A stretch of 64,000 nucleotides of DNA from Serinus canaria (Eukaryota > Chordata > Aves > Passeriformes > Fringillidae), in the NCBI RefSeq assembly GCF_022539315.1, contig NC_066338.1, positions 3,472,001 to 3,536,000 of the forward strand. The letters run 5' to 3'. Below are positions 21,540-33,576 of the stretch, piece by piece. Position 1 is the stretch's first letter, and every line of letters starts with the position of its first letter. The notes under the pieces were generated by a model that ran no database searches, had not been told where the DNA came from, and was given only the letters and a program-made list of their open reading frames with translations. Made by a program: the position numbers and the translations under genes.

Positions 21540-22312
21540 AAAATCACCAGAGGACCAGGCCAGCCTCACCTCTTTCTCCTGGCTTTGTTATTGTGGAACC
21601 AATCCTTGGATATATGGAATTTGGGAAGCCGAATTCTAATTTTGGCCATGAAGGTCGGTTCTTTTCCATAGGAAGGAAGGAACAGAGCCCCGGTGATTCA
21701 GGGGCAAATGAGAGGTGACCACCAGTGGCAAGGCCATCCAGAGCTGGCAGGTTTTGTTCTGAGATACCCTTGCCTAGAGGAAATTGTTTAGGGAGAGTAC
21801 CAAGTTTGGCAATGGGAATCTGAAAAGAGTGACAGTTCTTTTCCATAGCAAGGAAAGCACGGAGCCCCAGTGCTCCAGGAGCTGATGAGAGGCAGCCCTT
21901 GACATCCCAACATCAGCCAGACCTGTCAGGTGGCCCCTGGGAGGCCAAGCCAGCCAGACCTGTTCCATGTTCCCTTAGTTCCATAGGGCCCCACAGTGGT
22001 CCCTTGCATCCCTGAGGCCCTGAGGTGCCATAATGCCCCCTTGGTGACACCAGGCCCTGAAGGCTCTGAATGGTCTCCATGGTTCATCAGGCCCCACAGA
22101 GCCATAATGGTCTCTGGTTCCATGAAGCCCCATGGTGTCACCATGGCCCCTTGGTTCCATGGGCTCCAGTGGTGCCACAATGATCCCCTTGGTTCCATGA
22201 GGTCCCCAGAGTGTCCCACTGATCTCCATGGGAAGGAAAGAACCAAGCCCCAGTGTGGCAGGGGCAGCCACCAGAGGCCAAGGCCAGCCAGACTTGATGG
22301 CACTGGCAGATT
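21540..22312. repeat. Satellite-like block: about 190-bp units plus CCATGG minisatellite
   Basis: Two diverged units share TTCTTTTCCATAG followed by an AAGGAA-AC-GAGCCCC stretch (near 21660 and 21838). From 21960 to 22220 a shorter repeat of about 30-36 bp (GGTTCCATGAGGCCCCA type) takes over. Bases 21822-22312 recur almost unchanged at 29940-30474. Open frames here (such as repeated Gly-His-Gly-Asp peptides) are by-products of the repeat. Confidence 0.75.
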
Positions 22313-22419
22313 TTGAGGTAGGCCAGAACCCTGGACAGAGAAGGGGGTGAAGGGAGTGGAACCGGGCACAGCCCCTGCAGGAACGGAGTGGTGGAGAAGC
22401 ACTGAGATGTCCTGGGCAG

Positions 22420-23886
22420 CCCCTCCAGAGAGAGAGAGAGAGAGAGAGCCTTTGCCACCTTGAAATTTGATGTCATGTGCTGGCAGCACAGCCAGCAGAG
22501 GAGAAAGAGAAGGGCAGCGGAAGGTGCCCAGCTGTGGGAGTCCTGGGCAGGCTGCTGTGAGATTTCAGCTGTCCTGAGGGCAGCAGAGCTGGAGATTTTA
22601 ACCCTTCCTTAGACAAAAAAGACTTTAGCAAACACTAATCCTTGATCTGACAGAGAAGAGAGACAGCCTGGGACTTGAGATATCAGGAGAAGATGGGAAA
22701 GAATCCTAGGTGGGGAGAGATCATGGAGTGGCCTTTGGCTGGACTTTTTCTTGTGTAGCCATAGACTGAACCATTTTTCCTGTAACATAGACTGCATTTG
22801 GGGGGGGCAATGGCTTGAGCCCAGAGAGTGACCTGCTGCAGTGATTGCCAGTGCAGGAGTGAGATGCACTGGAGTGAACAGAGAAAGGTGAGGAGGGTGT
22901 GGTGGTGCCCTCTGTCTTCAGGGAAGAAGATCTCTGTTCTCAAGACCCTCAGCCCCAGGAGAGGTGAAAATGGGGGGGACTGTTGTCCCAAAATGAGAAA
23001 AAATGTCGTTCTTTGGTACTTGGCAAAGCATCCTTAAAAGGAACCCTATAAGCAGTTTTGGTCCATGGACAGTAGTGAGAGCATGGAAGGAAGAGGTCAC
23101 AATGGCAGATTTTCTCTGGGCAGTGCCATGTGTGACATGGAAACATAGGAGGTTTCCACTGTGTTTCCTCTGGAAGACTACGGTACAAGAGAGACTCCTC
23201 TCTCCCTTGATGAACTGAGAATTGATTATCTGAGAGGTGGTAACTTGACTGAGAATCCAAGGTTTGGTCTCACTGTGCTTTGGTGGAAATTGGGTGAGGG
23301 GAGGAGGAATGTTTTGGAAAGTTTTCGTTTTGAATTTTGTGTGTTTCTTTTATTATAGAGTAGGTTTGTGGGATTCACGTTCTCTGAACCTGAGAGAAGC
23401 AGTGAGAGAAGCAGAGAAGAGAATGATCAAAACAATTCTTATGTCATTTGCTGCACCTGTGTTTGTGCATAAGTGGAATGCATTGTGGAAGATTGTTTAC
23501 CTGAAGAAATTTGCTTGATTGGATTCTGGTGTGAGTGTTTTGTTTTCTTGACCAATCTGAAAGCTGTTAGTCAGGAGACAGTCAGGAGATTTGGTGGTGT
23601 TGAGTGCTTGTGCAGTTTCAGTTTAGAGGTAGTGTAATACAGTGTAAATAGCATAGAATATTATAGTATACTCATTAATTAACCTTCTGATATCATGGAG
23701 TCCTCCTCATCATTCCTCCCTGCCATGGGAGTCACCTTGAATCCGATATAGGTTAATAAAGTTTTTTCCTTTATTTCTAAGCTTGAGCCTCCTCTGCTCT
23801 GTTTCTGGTCACATCTCACAGCAGCCACTTGAAAAAAAAATATTTTCAAGGGTGTACTGACATTGCACCAGTGCCAACCCATGACA
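22420..23886 (+). mobile_element. Long-R family LTR, plus orientation, 5' end unclear
   Basis: Its sequence is the reverse-complement counterpart of 62533-63784: GGAGTGG-CTTTGGCTGGACTTTTTCTTGTGTAGCC, the GGTGGTGCCCTCTGTCTTC block, TTAATAAAG followed by the GATCACATCTCACA-like U5, and the end CCAACCCATGACA. The U3 side before about 22420 could not be followed, so the element is probably truncated. A second LTR sits inside it at 23367-23748. Confidence 0.7.
23367..23748 (+). mobile_element. 382-bp LTR nested inside another LTR
   Basis: TGTGGGATTCACG at the start and CTTGAATCCGATA at the end form imperfect inverted termini. A perfect 6-bp duplication TAGGTT flanks it (23361-23366 and 23749-23754). 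Removing the insert restores the continuous AGAGTAGGTTAATAAAG of the host LTR. The terminal CA is mutated to TA. The 3' half (ACCTTCTGATATCATGGAGTC) resembles the LTR at 12777-13247. Confidence 0.85.
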
Positions 23887-25316
23887 CAGAGAAAGGCCAG
23901 AAGGGCAGGGAAGACACCAGGAATTGGTCACATCTTCTCCTGTCACAACTGTGACTCAGGGAATGGGATTAAACCTGGAAAGGCTCAGGCACGTTACTGA
24001 CCTCCTGCTGCCTAAGGAAAGAAAGAAAAATGAAGATACTTTGTCCCTTTTTGGGTTCTCCAGTTCAAAAAAGACACTGAGTCAACCAAGAAGATTGGGA
24101 AAGCTGGATATACAATGATTTACAAGGGGAAGCTGGGAGTAGAAGATGTGCCCATACTCATGGTGAAGGAAAATCCTGTTATTGGATAAAACTCCCTAAG
24201 GGAAGGATCCCTTAAGAGAAGATGGATCCCAGCTCTTGGAGTACTAAAATTTTGACTGGAAATTGTGTGACCTGAACTGCTTGGCCCTATTTGGAACAGG
24301 TTTTTGGACTGGTTACTTCAAAAGAGGGTATCCAATCTAAATTATTCTCAAGTTTTATGTAAAGGGTTCCATCTGAACTGGGTCAGCAAAATCTTCCTCC
24401 AGAGCCACTGGATGTGGAATTTTAGGTATAAAATCTAGTGGCTTCACTGAATATTCCTCCACTTTAAATATTTACCTCAAACAGAAGAAGAAAGGCTCCA
24501 GAGTAGACACCAAATGTTAAAAAAAAAAAATTAATAATTCTCTTTTTTTCTGTTTCTCCAGTCTCCGAACTTTCTCTCTACTATCCTTCATTTTGCTAGG
24601 AATTGCTCAGCACCCTCTGTCTCCTTTTTCTATCCAACGCTCCTTTAAACTTTAAAGACTTTAAACAGCAGCATTTAAAGTCTCCCTGTCATGGTGTTAA
24701 CACGTGTTTTGGGTTTGGGTGTCCCAGGACACGCACTCCGGAAGATTACAAATTACTTTGTGCTGTTCCTGCTGTCTCCTGGAATGATTTCACCCCAGCC
24801 ATTGCTGGAACAGTTCATGTAAAAACTTTTATTATTCATTTACCACTGTCACTCTGCTCTTGAAATTACTTCATCCTTATGGATGGAGAAAATGTGCTTT
24901 CTCTAAGGGGATAGAAGGGAATAAAAACTCTGCTCCATCCAGAATGTGCATATGAGGAGGAAAAAATGCCTTCAATATGTTTTTTATCTGTCTAATCTTA
25001 GCCAGACCTGGTGTCTCTCCCAACCAGTCATTTCAATCCATGAAGACATAACAGAGGAATATTGACCTCATTTTCTCTACTGTTGAATATGTTGATATTT
25101 TTATTTAGCCTTACAAGATAAAAATTAATTAAATTCTACCTGTGGAGAAATTGAGGTACAGGAGAAGACTGGGATTCATCTGCATAATTTGGGGTGTCTG
25201 TAATTTATTAATCTTAATTTAATTATCATCATTAAAGACAATCCAATCAACAAACTGAATAGAGTTTAGAGTGTGAATCACCCAACAAAGTTCACGTCTG
25301 GTTCAGGGTGAAATGA
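23887..25316. other. No supported gene
   Basis: AT-rich sequence after the nested LTRs with a 12-A run near 24519 and several short frames of no recognisable type. It could include degraded internal ERV sequence downstream of the LTR at 23886, but no retroviral motif is readable. Confidence 0.4.
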
Positions 25317-25420
25317 ATCACAGAATGGGTTGGGTTAGAAAAAACCTTCAGGATCATCCAGTTCTCTACAGTCTGAGTGTGATTCTGCTGCCTTGGCACA
25401 GAATTTATTGAAACTTTAGT
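25317..25420 (-). mobile_element. CR1 3'-end fragment
   Basis: AATCACAGAATGGGTTGGG followed by an AACCTTCAGGATCATCCAG stretch is the reverse complement of the CR1 3' terminus. Confidence 0.7.
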
Positions 25421-25609
25421 CAACAATCTATGCATTTACATATTGCTGGTCAACAGGACAGGGAGCCAAGACAAGCCACATTCCCTCCTATACCCCATTA
25501 GACACTTTGAGACACCTGAAACAGCTCCAGGAACCAAAGACCAGGCCAACGTGGTGACTCCACACATCACTTCTGCAGCTGGGGTGAGAGACTTGGGAGA
25601 TCACCCAAA

Positions 25610-25785
25610 TCATGGAATTCTAGAATTGCAAAGGCTGGGAAAGTGCTCTAAGTTCATCCAGTCCAACTGTCAACACCTTAAAACCCTGTCCTCATCCACA
25701 CCCCCTTTGAACACTTCCAGGGATGGTGACTCCACCAGTTTCTCTGGGAAGTTTGCTCCAATGCTTGACAATGAAAATTAAAATT
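25610..25785 (-). mobile_element. CR1 3'-end fragment
   Basis: ATCATGGAATTCTAGAATTG, a TCATCCAGTCCAACTGTC stretch and GGGATGGTGACTCCACCAG are the reverse complement of the CR1 3' UTR. Confidence 0.75.
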
Positions 25786-25984
25786 CCCAGATTTTAGTGC
25801 CTGGGATAATTTCCCAAGGTTAACTCTGGTGCATAAAGATACTGAAATCACATCATCCAGCACTAGAGGTCACTTGCTGTTCACTGTTCCCTGGGATACT
25901 TGTTGGGGCTCTGGAAAGAGAGGAAAACAGATGGAAAAGGAATTGTCCAGCCCTTGGTCACTGATTACAGTAATGGCTTGAGGA

Positions 25985-26337
25985 AGACCTTAAAAAAGAG
26001 AATATGAGGCTCAGGGGAGACCTTATTGCTCTCTACAACCACTGAAAGGAGGCTGAGTGAGTGAGGGTTGGTTTCTTCTCCCAGGAAAGAATAGCACAAG
26101 GGGAAAGGGCCTTAAGCTGTGATAGAGCAGGTCCAGGTTGGACATTATGAAAATTTTCTTCACTGAAAGGATGGTTAAGTATTGGAATAGACGGCCCAGG
26201 GAAATGGTGGAGATACCATCCCTCTAGTGCTCAAAAATGAGTAGGCATTGCACTTGGTTTGGTGGATGCGGTGGTATTCACTCAAAAATTGGACCCGATG
26301 ATCTTGAAGGTCTTTTCCAACCTAAAGGATTCCATGA
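25985..26337 (+). mobile_element. CR1 3'-end fragment
   Basis: GAGACCTTATTGCTCTCTAC through GATGATCTTGAAGGTCTTTT and CCAACCTAAAGGATTCCATG follows the CR1 3' UTR consensus to its end. It is adjacent to, and opposite in strand from, the two preceding fragments. Confidence 0.85.
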
Positions 26338-27725
26338 AAGCAGAACTGATCCAAAGTCTCCAGCTCCCTGGCAGGCTGTGGCTCTGTGTGTGGCTGTCTG
26401 GGCTGCAAGCATGAGGCGTTGGATGTCTGTTTATTTGTATTATTTACTGAAGAAATTATTTCTGTGCCCAGCACCTGGAAACACACCATAAATAAAACAC
26501 AGCAGAATCTTAAATTTTGCTGTCATTCACAGGAAAATGTCCCTGGGCCCTCCCTGCACTGTCACAACAAACCTCTGTAAATAACATCCCCAGCTTGCTG
26601 TCAGTGCCAAAAGACATTGCAGAGCGAATCCAACCTCCTGTCATCTTCTGGAGGAGAATTGGCAGGAGTCACCGACACAAAAAATGCAGCTCTGCACCTC
26701 CAGGAGAAACTGCCTCATGAGGAGAGTGGAGCATAGGAAGAGCAGAGCCTCTTACATTTGGGAGTTGCCACATGACCTCTAAAGACAGTTCTATCTCCAG
26801 CTGTCTTCCAAATGGCTTTGAGCAAGGCTCCAAGAGGGAATTTTTAGGTAGGGGCATTTCCCTAAGGAACTAAAATTTGTCATGACATGCAGCACAAAAT
26901 ATAAATCCACGCACTGGGTCAGGCTGGGTTCCAGGTTAAGCCTAAAGTCCAGACTCTTCCACTCTGCACCAGCATTGAAGATGTGATTATGGAGAGATGC
27001 CTCTGCTTGAATTAAGGTGCCAAGGAGATCATCTACCAAAGTCAAAACCAGGGATTTTATTTAACAATAAATGTGGGGTTCAGAAATTGAAACAGATCAG
27101 AAACAGGAGAATGAGAAGGGAAGAGGGGGAAAAGTGAGGGTGAGTGGATTGGGGAAGAGATCAAACAGTGGACAGTACAAGACTCTTGTCTCCAGAAGTG
27201 TCCCATCGGTCCTTCATCACTCTGTGCTTCTCTCCACTGGGGTCCCAGTGGTTCTTGTGGAGCTGAGAACCCCAGGCCAACCATCCATCCATCCAAGGTT
27301 TACACCTTTCTCCGCTCTATTTTAAGGGCACCCAGGGAGGCACTTTCCTAGTTGCCCTGGGAAAGGAGAATGGGTTTGCCTTCATTTACCTGCAATGCTG
27401 AGGCCTAAGGAGTATTTCTCAGCTCCTGAACACCCCCTCCCTGGGGGGCAGGGTGGGGATGCACCCACAATGCAGCCCAGGCCTAAAGTCAGCTTCTACG
27501 GAGTGCACAAGGCAGCGCTGTCATCCCTCCTCAGCTGCCCCTCCCTGACCAGGCTGCCTTGCTGTTGGCTTGGGGCTGAGGGGCTGGGGCCAGCAGCAGG
27601 ACCTACCTTTGGCAAGTGGCTGCCTTAGCCACCACCCACCCATCCATCAGTGTGTGCCCAGGGTTGGTCTGTCCCTGCTGCCGTTAGCTCTGGGACCAGC
27701 TGCTGCCCCTGGGAGCTGGGCGTCC
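26338..27725. other. No supported gene
   Basis: Mixed-composition DNA with short motif-free frames and a small CCATCCATCCATCC run at 27283-27298. On the minus strand a donor-like AAAG|GTAGGT at about 27607 could belong to the gene at 27726-29013, but no flanking exon could be recognised. Confidence 0.4.
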
Positions 27726-29013
27726 TCAGGGTGAGTTGGTGTCTTTGGGCATGGTCCTGGTCCTGGCACCGGGCTCGCTCCTCCGACTGCCCCCTGAGGC
27801 AGCTGAAGGAGAAAAGGCAGCGCAGAGCCCACCGGGCCTCTTGGCCATGGAGCGCCATGGCCGTGGGGCCGGGGGCTGTGGGACGGCTGCGCTGACAGCA
27901 GGGCAGGCAGGAACGCTGCGTGCCAGGGGCTGGGCAGGCACTGGGTAAGCTCCTGCTGGGGGCTCATGCCCACAGGGCTTTTCCTGGGGAGGGGCGGCCT
28001 GGGCACGGCCAGCCTCCATGCCTGCTTCTTTAGCCTCGTCCTCAGGGTCAACAGGCAAGGCACAACCTACAGACACATTTGGGTCTTCGAGTAAGACCCT
28101 GGGGAGGGTCTTGCTGTGCGGCACGTTGCAGGGATTGCTGTCCAAAGGAAAAGCCAATGGTTCTGCTTCCTCATCTTGCAGAGGGAGAGACAACGGTCTC
28201 TCTGGCTCGCTGTCACTCTCTCCTGCCACTGCTCTGTTTTGGAACTCTTCTCCCTCCCACACTTCCAGGAGCTCTTCTAGAAAGACACGGGATGGTGAAC
28301 CACCAGAGACAGGGCACAGGCCTGCCAACAGGTCAGGATGCAATCTCTGCGGTTTTTTCTCTCTCTCCTGCCAAGTCCTTGGCAAGAGCATCGCAAGACA
28401 GCAAGTTGTCTGAAACAGGCACAGCTCAGCCAGCAAACTGGTCAAGAGACAAAAGTTCTGAGGATGTTTGTGTCTCTCCTGTGGCATCATCGGTCACACA
28501 GCAAGTGCTGTGCGAGACCGAGGGGCCTGCAGCTGGCTCCAGGGTGAGGTTTGATGCATCCTTGAGGATGCACTTGGACCTCATGCGGCTTTTTGCGTCA
28601 TCCAAGGAGGAGAAGATGGCTCTTAACTTCTCTGTGTAGGCTTTGTCTACCAGCTCCTCTAGCTCCTCCCTCTTTTCATGCAGACACTGCATCAAAGCCT
28701 CCTCATCCTCTAGGCACAGCCGCTTATGCCACGCAATTTGCTCGGCTGGCTGATGAATTCCCTCTGCCTCTTGGCAGGCACTTAGCCACTTGGCCGTTCT
28801 CAAGATGGACTTGATGGACCTGTTCTCACTCAGGTATGGGCCCAGACCTCCAAACAGGTCACTGAAAGTGTTGCCCCCCCGCCCTTCCTGCACCTTGATG
28901 AGCTCCTCTATCTCTGAGCACCCCAGGTGCTTCCAAGCCGGCTGGGTCCCGGTGTGGATCTGTAGGCCATGTTCAGGTTGCACGGGTGGCAGGTGATGGC
29001 CCTGCCTTGCCAC
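27726..29013 (-). pseudogene. Uncharacterised acidic/coiled-coil gene in two broken frames
   Basis: Two long minus-strand frames follow each other. 29013-28426 encodes about 195 residues with a helical, charged segment (EDEEALMQCLHEKREELEEL) and conserved-looking runs such as TFSDLFGGLGPYL. 28490-27726 encodes about 254 residues, acidic at first (LEELLEVWEGEEF) and then Pro/Ala/Arg-rich. The first frame hits a stop at 28426, and the natural continuation of the sequence appears in the second frame after about 28330, so a frameshift plus stop, or an unrecognised intron, separates them. Open sequence extends upstream only to the LTR at 29075. I do not recognise the protein. Codon pattern and length make it unlikely to be random. 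Confidence 0.45.
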
Positions 29014-29074
29014 TGAGCCACGCCAGAGCCCTTCTGTTTTCCTTGCCAGGGAAGGAGTTTCCCAGGCCCCACCA

Positions 29075-29940
29075 TGTCATGATTCTCTCGTACAAGAGGG
29101 GTTTATGATGGTTCATTAATTGATCTCAGAGTGCAAAAAAAAACACGGAGAGGGGATTTCAGTATTAATCAAAACAAATGCACCTTTTATTGAGTGCCCA
29201 CAGCAAATGAGATAGGATTTAGAAAGGAGATAAAGAGAGTGAGGGGAAAGGGCTATAGCTACCAGACATAGAGATTCAGTCCTTGTGGACCAGCCAATAG
29301 ATCTGCCTTGTCACATTGGTGAGAAAATCTCAAAGACTTGGTTAGCTCAGGGGGCTATTACAGTCCTCCACGGAAGAGAGGAAAAAGTAAAAGACAATGA
29401 AAGTCTCTTAAAATCTCTGATGAAGAGCAGGTACAATGAAGAATAAGTGTATTGAAGCTGTCAAGGGGGAACAGGTCATATTCTCAGCAGTGAGTGAGGG
29501 CAATGGTTTTCTTGGACCAACGACCAGGCCTAGGCAAACATCTCACTTCGATCAGGCCAGCCTCCCCTTGTGTTAGGATTATAGGGGCCTCAGTCTCAGT
29601 CCTTGGGAGGGGGCTTGCATCTCCGTCCATCACAGTGGTTGTGAAGCAGATGAAGGATTTTCCATGGGTGATCACCAAAGTTACCCCAGAAAGTTCATTT
29701 GGCCAAGAGGTGGGGAAATTCATGGGCTATTGTCATGAACCAGGTGCAAGCATATAGGGCGAGTCGCTCCTTTGCCAGCCCCCTGCTCAAAGCAGCATAC
29801 CTTAGTGGCACTGCAAACACACCTGCGAACAATCCCTTGGCGAGCATCCACCTCAGCCAGGCCAGGACTCAGGGTCCCAGTCTCTGTCCTTGCAACAGTC
29901 GTGAGGCAAATGAGGGAAACTTTGGACTATCTCTTACAGC
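29075..29940 (-). mobile_element. Probable LTR, minus orientation
   Basis: It begins TGTCATGATTCTC and carries on the minus strand an AATAAA (plus bases 29186-29191) in the usual place near the R-U5 end. Internally, CAGTCTCAGTCCTTG and CAGTCTCTGTCCTTG with following segments recur, hinting at R-region duplication (29590-29660 and 29876-29925). The right end and target duplication are not resolved. Confidence 0.4.
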
Positions 29941-30474
29941 ATCTGAAAAGAGTGACAGTTCTTTTCCATAGCAAGGAAAGCACGGAGCCCCAGTGCTCCA
30001 GGAGCTGATGAGAGGCAGCCCTTGACATCCCAACATCAGCCAGACCTGTCAGGTGGCCCCTGGGAGGCCAAGCCAGCCAGACCTGTTCCATGTTCCCTCA
30101 GTTCCATAAAGCCCCACAGTGTCCCTTGCTTCCCTGAGGCCCTGAGGTGCCATAATGCCCCCTTGGTGACACCAGGCCCTGAAGGCTCTGAATGGTCTCC
30201 ATGGTTCATCAGGCCCCACAGAGCCATAATGGTCCCTGGTTCCATGAAGCCCCACGGTGTCACCATGGCCCCTTGGTTCCATGGGCTCCAGTGGTGCCAG
30301 AATGATCCCGTTGGTTCCATGAGGTCCAGTGGTGCCACAATGATCCCCTTGGTTCCATGAGGTCCCCAGAGTGTCCCACTGATCTCCATGGGAAGGAAAG
30401 AACCAAGCCCCAGTGTGGCAGGGGCAGCCACCAGAGGCCAAGGCCAGCCAGACTTGATGGTACTGGCAGATTTT
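29940..30474. repeat. Second copy of the satellite/CCATGG minisatellite block
   Basis: Nearly identical to 21822-22312 from ATCTGAAAAGAGTGACAG to GGCAGATTTTG, with one extra unit of about 36 bp (30288-30325). 30475-30600 then continues with a unit related to 21590-21700 (CTTGGATATA-GAATTT). Confidence 0.85.
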
Positions 30475-30883
30475 GCCTGGGCGCAACCCTTGGATATACA
30501 GAATTTTAGAGGTGGAATCCCAATTTCAGACACCTGGAGGAGAAGGATGGTTCTTCCCCGTAGAAAAGAAAGCACGGAACAGTGATTCAACAGATGGCAT
30601 TTGTGGAATCTATGGGGGGTATTGAAGATCCTTTCTGCACCTCATGACCCAACAGGAGCTTGACTAATAAAGGTTTCCTGAAGCTTCCCGTCTGCCATGA
30701 TGGGAACCCCTGGGAATGTCTGGGACATCCCAGCTCTTTGGCAGCCTGGGGACTCCTGGGATGTCCGTGGAGCCCCTGTGAGTGCCTGTGACAGATCACT
30801 GCCTTTGCAGCCCAAGGTCCCCTGGGATGTCACCATGGAATGGCTGTGACTGCCTGTGACCACACGGCTCTTTACCACGTCCA
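30475..30883. repeat. Diverged short repeats, no gene
   Basis: Contains repeated TGGGATGTC and CCTGTGAGTGCCTGTGAC-like segments between the minisatellite block and the LTR at 30884. No coding frame is supported. Confidence 0.45.
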
Positions 30884-31308
30884 TGTTTTGCGGAGAAAAT
30901 AAAAAACTCCACAACTCTGTAAAAGTTGTAAAGCCGGTATGTTTATTGCAGCGCTGGACGAATGCGGGGATTACTCCCCTTAAAAAGCATGCGTACCTCT
31001 GGGATCTTCAGGTCCCCTTTTTATCTTTCTCCTCAAATACATATGCATACAATTTCACAACAGGTTCATACATATTCATTTTACACACTTAGTGTGACAT
31101 TTAGTGCTAGTTCTTTTGTTATCAGAAAAAATTCCTAGGCCAAGTTGACCCGTCTCCCCCCCCCCCCCTTTATCTCTGCCCTTCACTGGTGCAATTTTCT
31201 GAGTTCAGACTAAACAGCTAAGATTTCAAGGCTTTACTAAAATATGTACATTTAACCTAAATCAAAAGGATTTCTACCTTGGACCTGGAAAATTTCTACT
31301 CTGTCTCA
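30884..31308 (-). repeat. 3' LTR of the minus-strand provirus
   Basis: Plus-strand ends are TGTTTTGCGG and CTGTCTCA. Read on the minus strand it has a TATA-like GATAAAAAGG near 31020 and an AATAAA near 30945. It is followed inward by the polypurine tract. Confidence 0.85.
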
Positions 31309-31329
31309 TTCCCCCCTTTCCTAGAAAAT

Positions 31330-33530
31330 AAGTAAATTCTTTTACTTATGCAGACTCTTACAACAATAGGTGTCTCTCATGCTTTGCCATGTACATTTGA
31401 TAGGGATGTTAACATAGCTACTCATTGTAGTATTCTCCAGTTCTAAATTAGTAAAATAATGGATAATCTTAAACTTATTCCAACTAATATTAACAAAATT
31501 ACAATGGGATGACACAACTTATTAAAGATTCCATTTGCAGTTGGTGACCACCCAAAGATCACATCTCACCAGTGATGATCCGCATTCTGTTCTATTCTCT
31601 GTAGAATTCTGTTTATTTCTTTTGTATCATGTTGGACAGTAATTAAGGTTTTCTTCCTGCTTTCTTGGATTTCTTTCAAGATTCCTAATAGGTCTTGGTG
31701 CTTAATTAACTGTTTTATCAATGTAAAATCCATCCCAATAGGAGTAGGTGATAGTCTGTGGTACATTGTGTAATTGGTTTTAATCAACTGGTGGGATGTC
31801 ACTGGGGCCAAGTACGAAAAATCACACCAAATAATCTTAACAAAATTACAAATACAAAAGTTAGAATGATTTCTGCTAGACAAAATAACATCATTGTTAT
31901 CAATCTCTACAGTAGCACAAGCAGTTTTCAGGCACAGACAACCTTTACCAATATATACGAGCACAGTTTTCTGATCAGTGACTGGATAAATTTCAAAGTG
32001 TCAAATACTTTGTTCAGTGTCTAGACACACATCTTGGGCATTAATAGTATTGCTTTCGCAGATGAATCTCAGCTGTTCTCTAGTAATGCAGGACTCTAAG
32101 TTTACTGTTTGCCATTTTTCATTCACTTTTCATGCCCACACTCTATGTTCTGAAGGGTAGAGTACTGTTTATTTCATGATTTATTCCTAATGCAATGATG
32201 GGGTGAATAATGTAAACAGTAGCATTACGTATGGTCAGCACAAAGGCAGTAGCTATGTTAGAAGTAGGATCATAGGTGAAATTTACTATAGACCACCAGG
32301 ATTGAAACTTCCTTTCAAAATCAATCGCATTATCCCAGACAACTTTCCGAATTTCAGCTGGAAAATTACCTTCACCTCCTTCCCGTATGAGCAGGGCTGC
32401 TGTTGCCTGCATCTATAACTGTGCTTGTATACAACTGAAAGCTAAAGACACAATATCTTGAACTGCACTAAGTGCTTCTACTATTAACCTGTGGTCTTGG
32501 TCTCTTGCTTTTTCACACTTTGGCAGTACTTTTGAAATCTGCCACTGGCTAGTTCCTAATGCCAATAGGGATGACTGTAAAGGCTGTTTCAATTTTGTTA
32601 GGCCACTTGCTGTAGCAGACAGCTTATTCATCAGTATTTCTGAATCAATTCCATTTAGGACTCCTAATCCTGTCCCTAGTATCCCAGTTAGATACTTTCT
32701 TACTCTGCTCTTGAGGTATACCTGTCTTTGTAACCATGTTGTCCAGCCCTCAAAGGATGTTCTTAGGAAAGAGGAGCAGGCTGGTTGTATTTTTGAGATG
32801 TTAATTTGCATTAGCAACTCAACACGTTTGAGAGACTATTCTGGATTGAACAGCAGTTGTTGTTCACTCACATTTCTCACTACGTAGGGGCTTATTTCAT
32901 CTACTTCAGGTTCAAGTTTGGGTTGAGTCTGAGCTATTCAGTACTAGTATGGGTTGTATAAGGTCCTGCTGTTGTGAAAAGTGCAGTGGCTATTTTAAAC
33001 TTAAATGAGAGTCTAGTAGCATCCTGAGCCCAAAGGAAAGTCACTTCTACAGGCTGTATCAGGGTGAAATTACACTAACAGTTTGATTCACTTAGGCTAT
33101 CACAAATTCCTTGGTGCTTGTATATGGGAGAGGTTGAGACACTAATTGCATCTGGTCTCCCATAAGCTGTCCCATTGATCATTCGGCATGCTACCTTGAT
33201 TTCTTCTCCTCTGATTCTTTGAAGTGTCCACAGTTCCCGTTCCTGCCACTCCTGCTCCTCATATACCTGATCCCCATGAATTACTACAGTGGATAGGTTT
33301 AAGTCTTTTATCTCAGAAATTTCTCCCATGGATCCAGTATACTGATTAAAAGCCTGAGACCAAGGCCATTCAGCATTGCTTTGAGTAAAGGTACTCTCTA
33401 ATTCTAAGACTTCAGTTATAAATATATACAAAACAATTCTGCAAGTGAAAGTATGAACTACTCCTGACTGCAATATACTCATTTTTGCCCATGTAAGCTT
33501 TAGTCTCAGTTCATTGTCTCCTGATGTCAC
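31330..33530 (-). pseudogene. env of the minus-strand provirus, broken
   Basis: The surface part is read at 33530-33075. The fusion/transmembrane part is read at 32817-32143 with an internal stop at 32413-32415 (GVLNGIDSEIL, coiled-coil and immunosuppressive-like region). The ectodomain C-terminus is at 31964-31566, followed by a hydrophobic membrane span near 31440-31520. Frame changes occur between the first, second and last blocks, so at least two frameshifts and one stop separate them. The type is found in avian class I ERVs. No intact entry protein can be made from it. Confidence 0.75.
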
Positions 33531-33576
33531 TCTCCAAGGGGGCTTCTGGGGCCTTCTTCACTCGAGATTGATGGAT

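Noticed and set aside
21926..22489. Gly-His-Gly-Asp repeat protein on the minus strand (also at 30036-30590)
   Set aside because: The peptide repeat mirrors the CCATGG minisatellite and is not kept in the inverted block at 13600.
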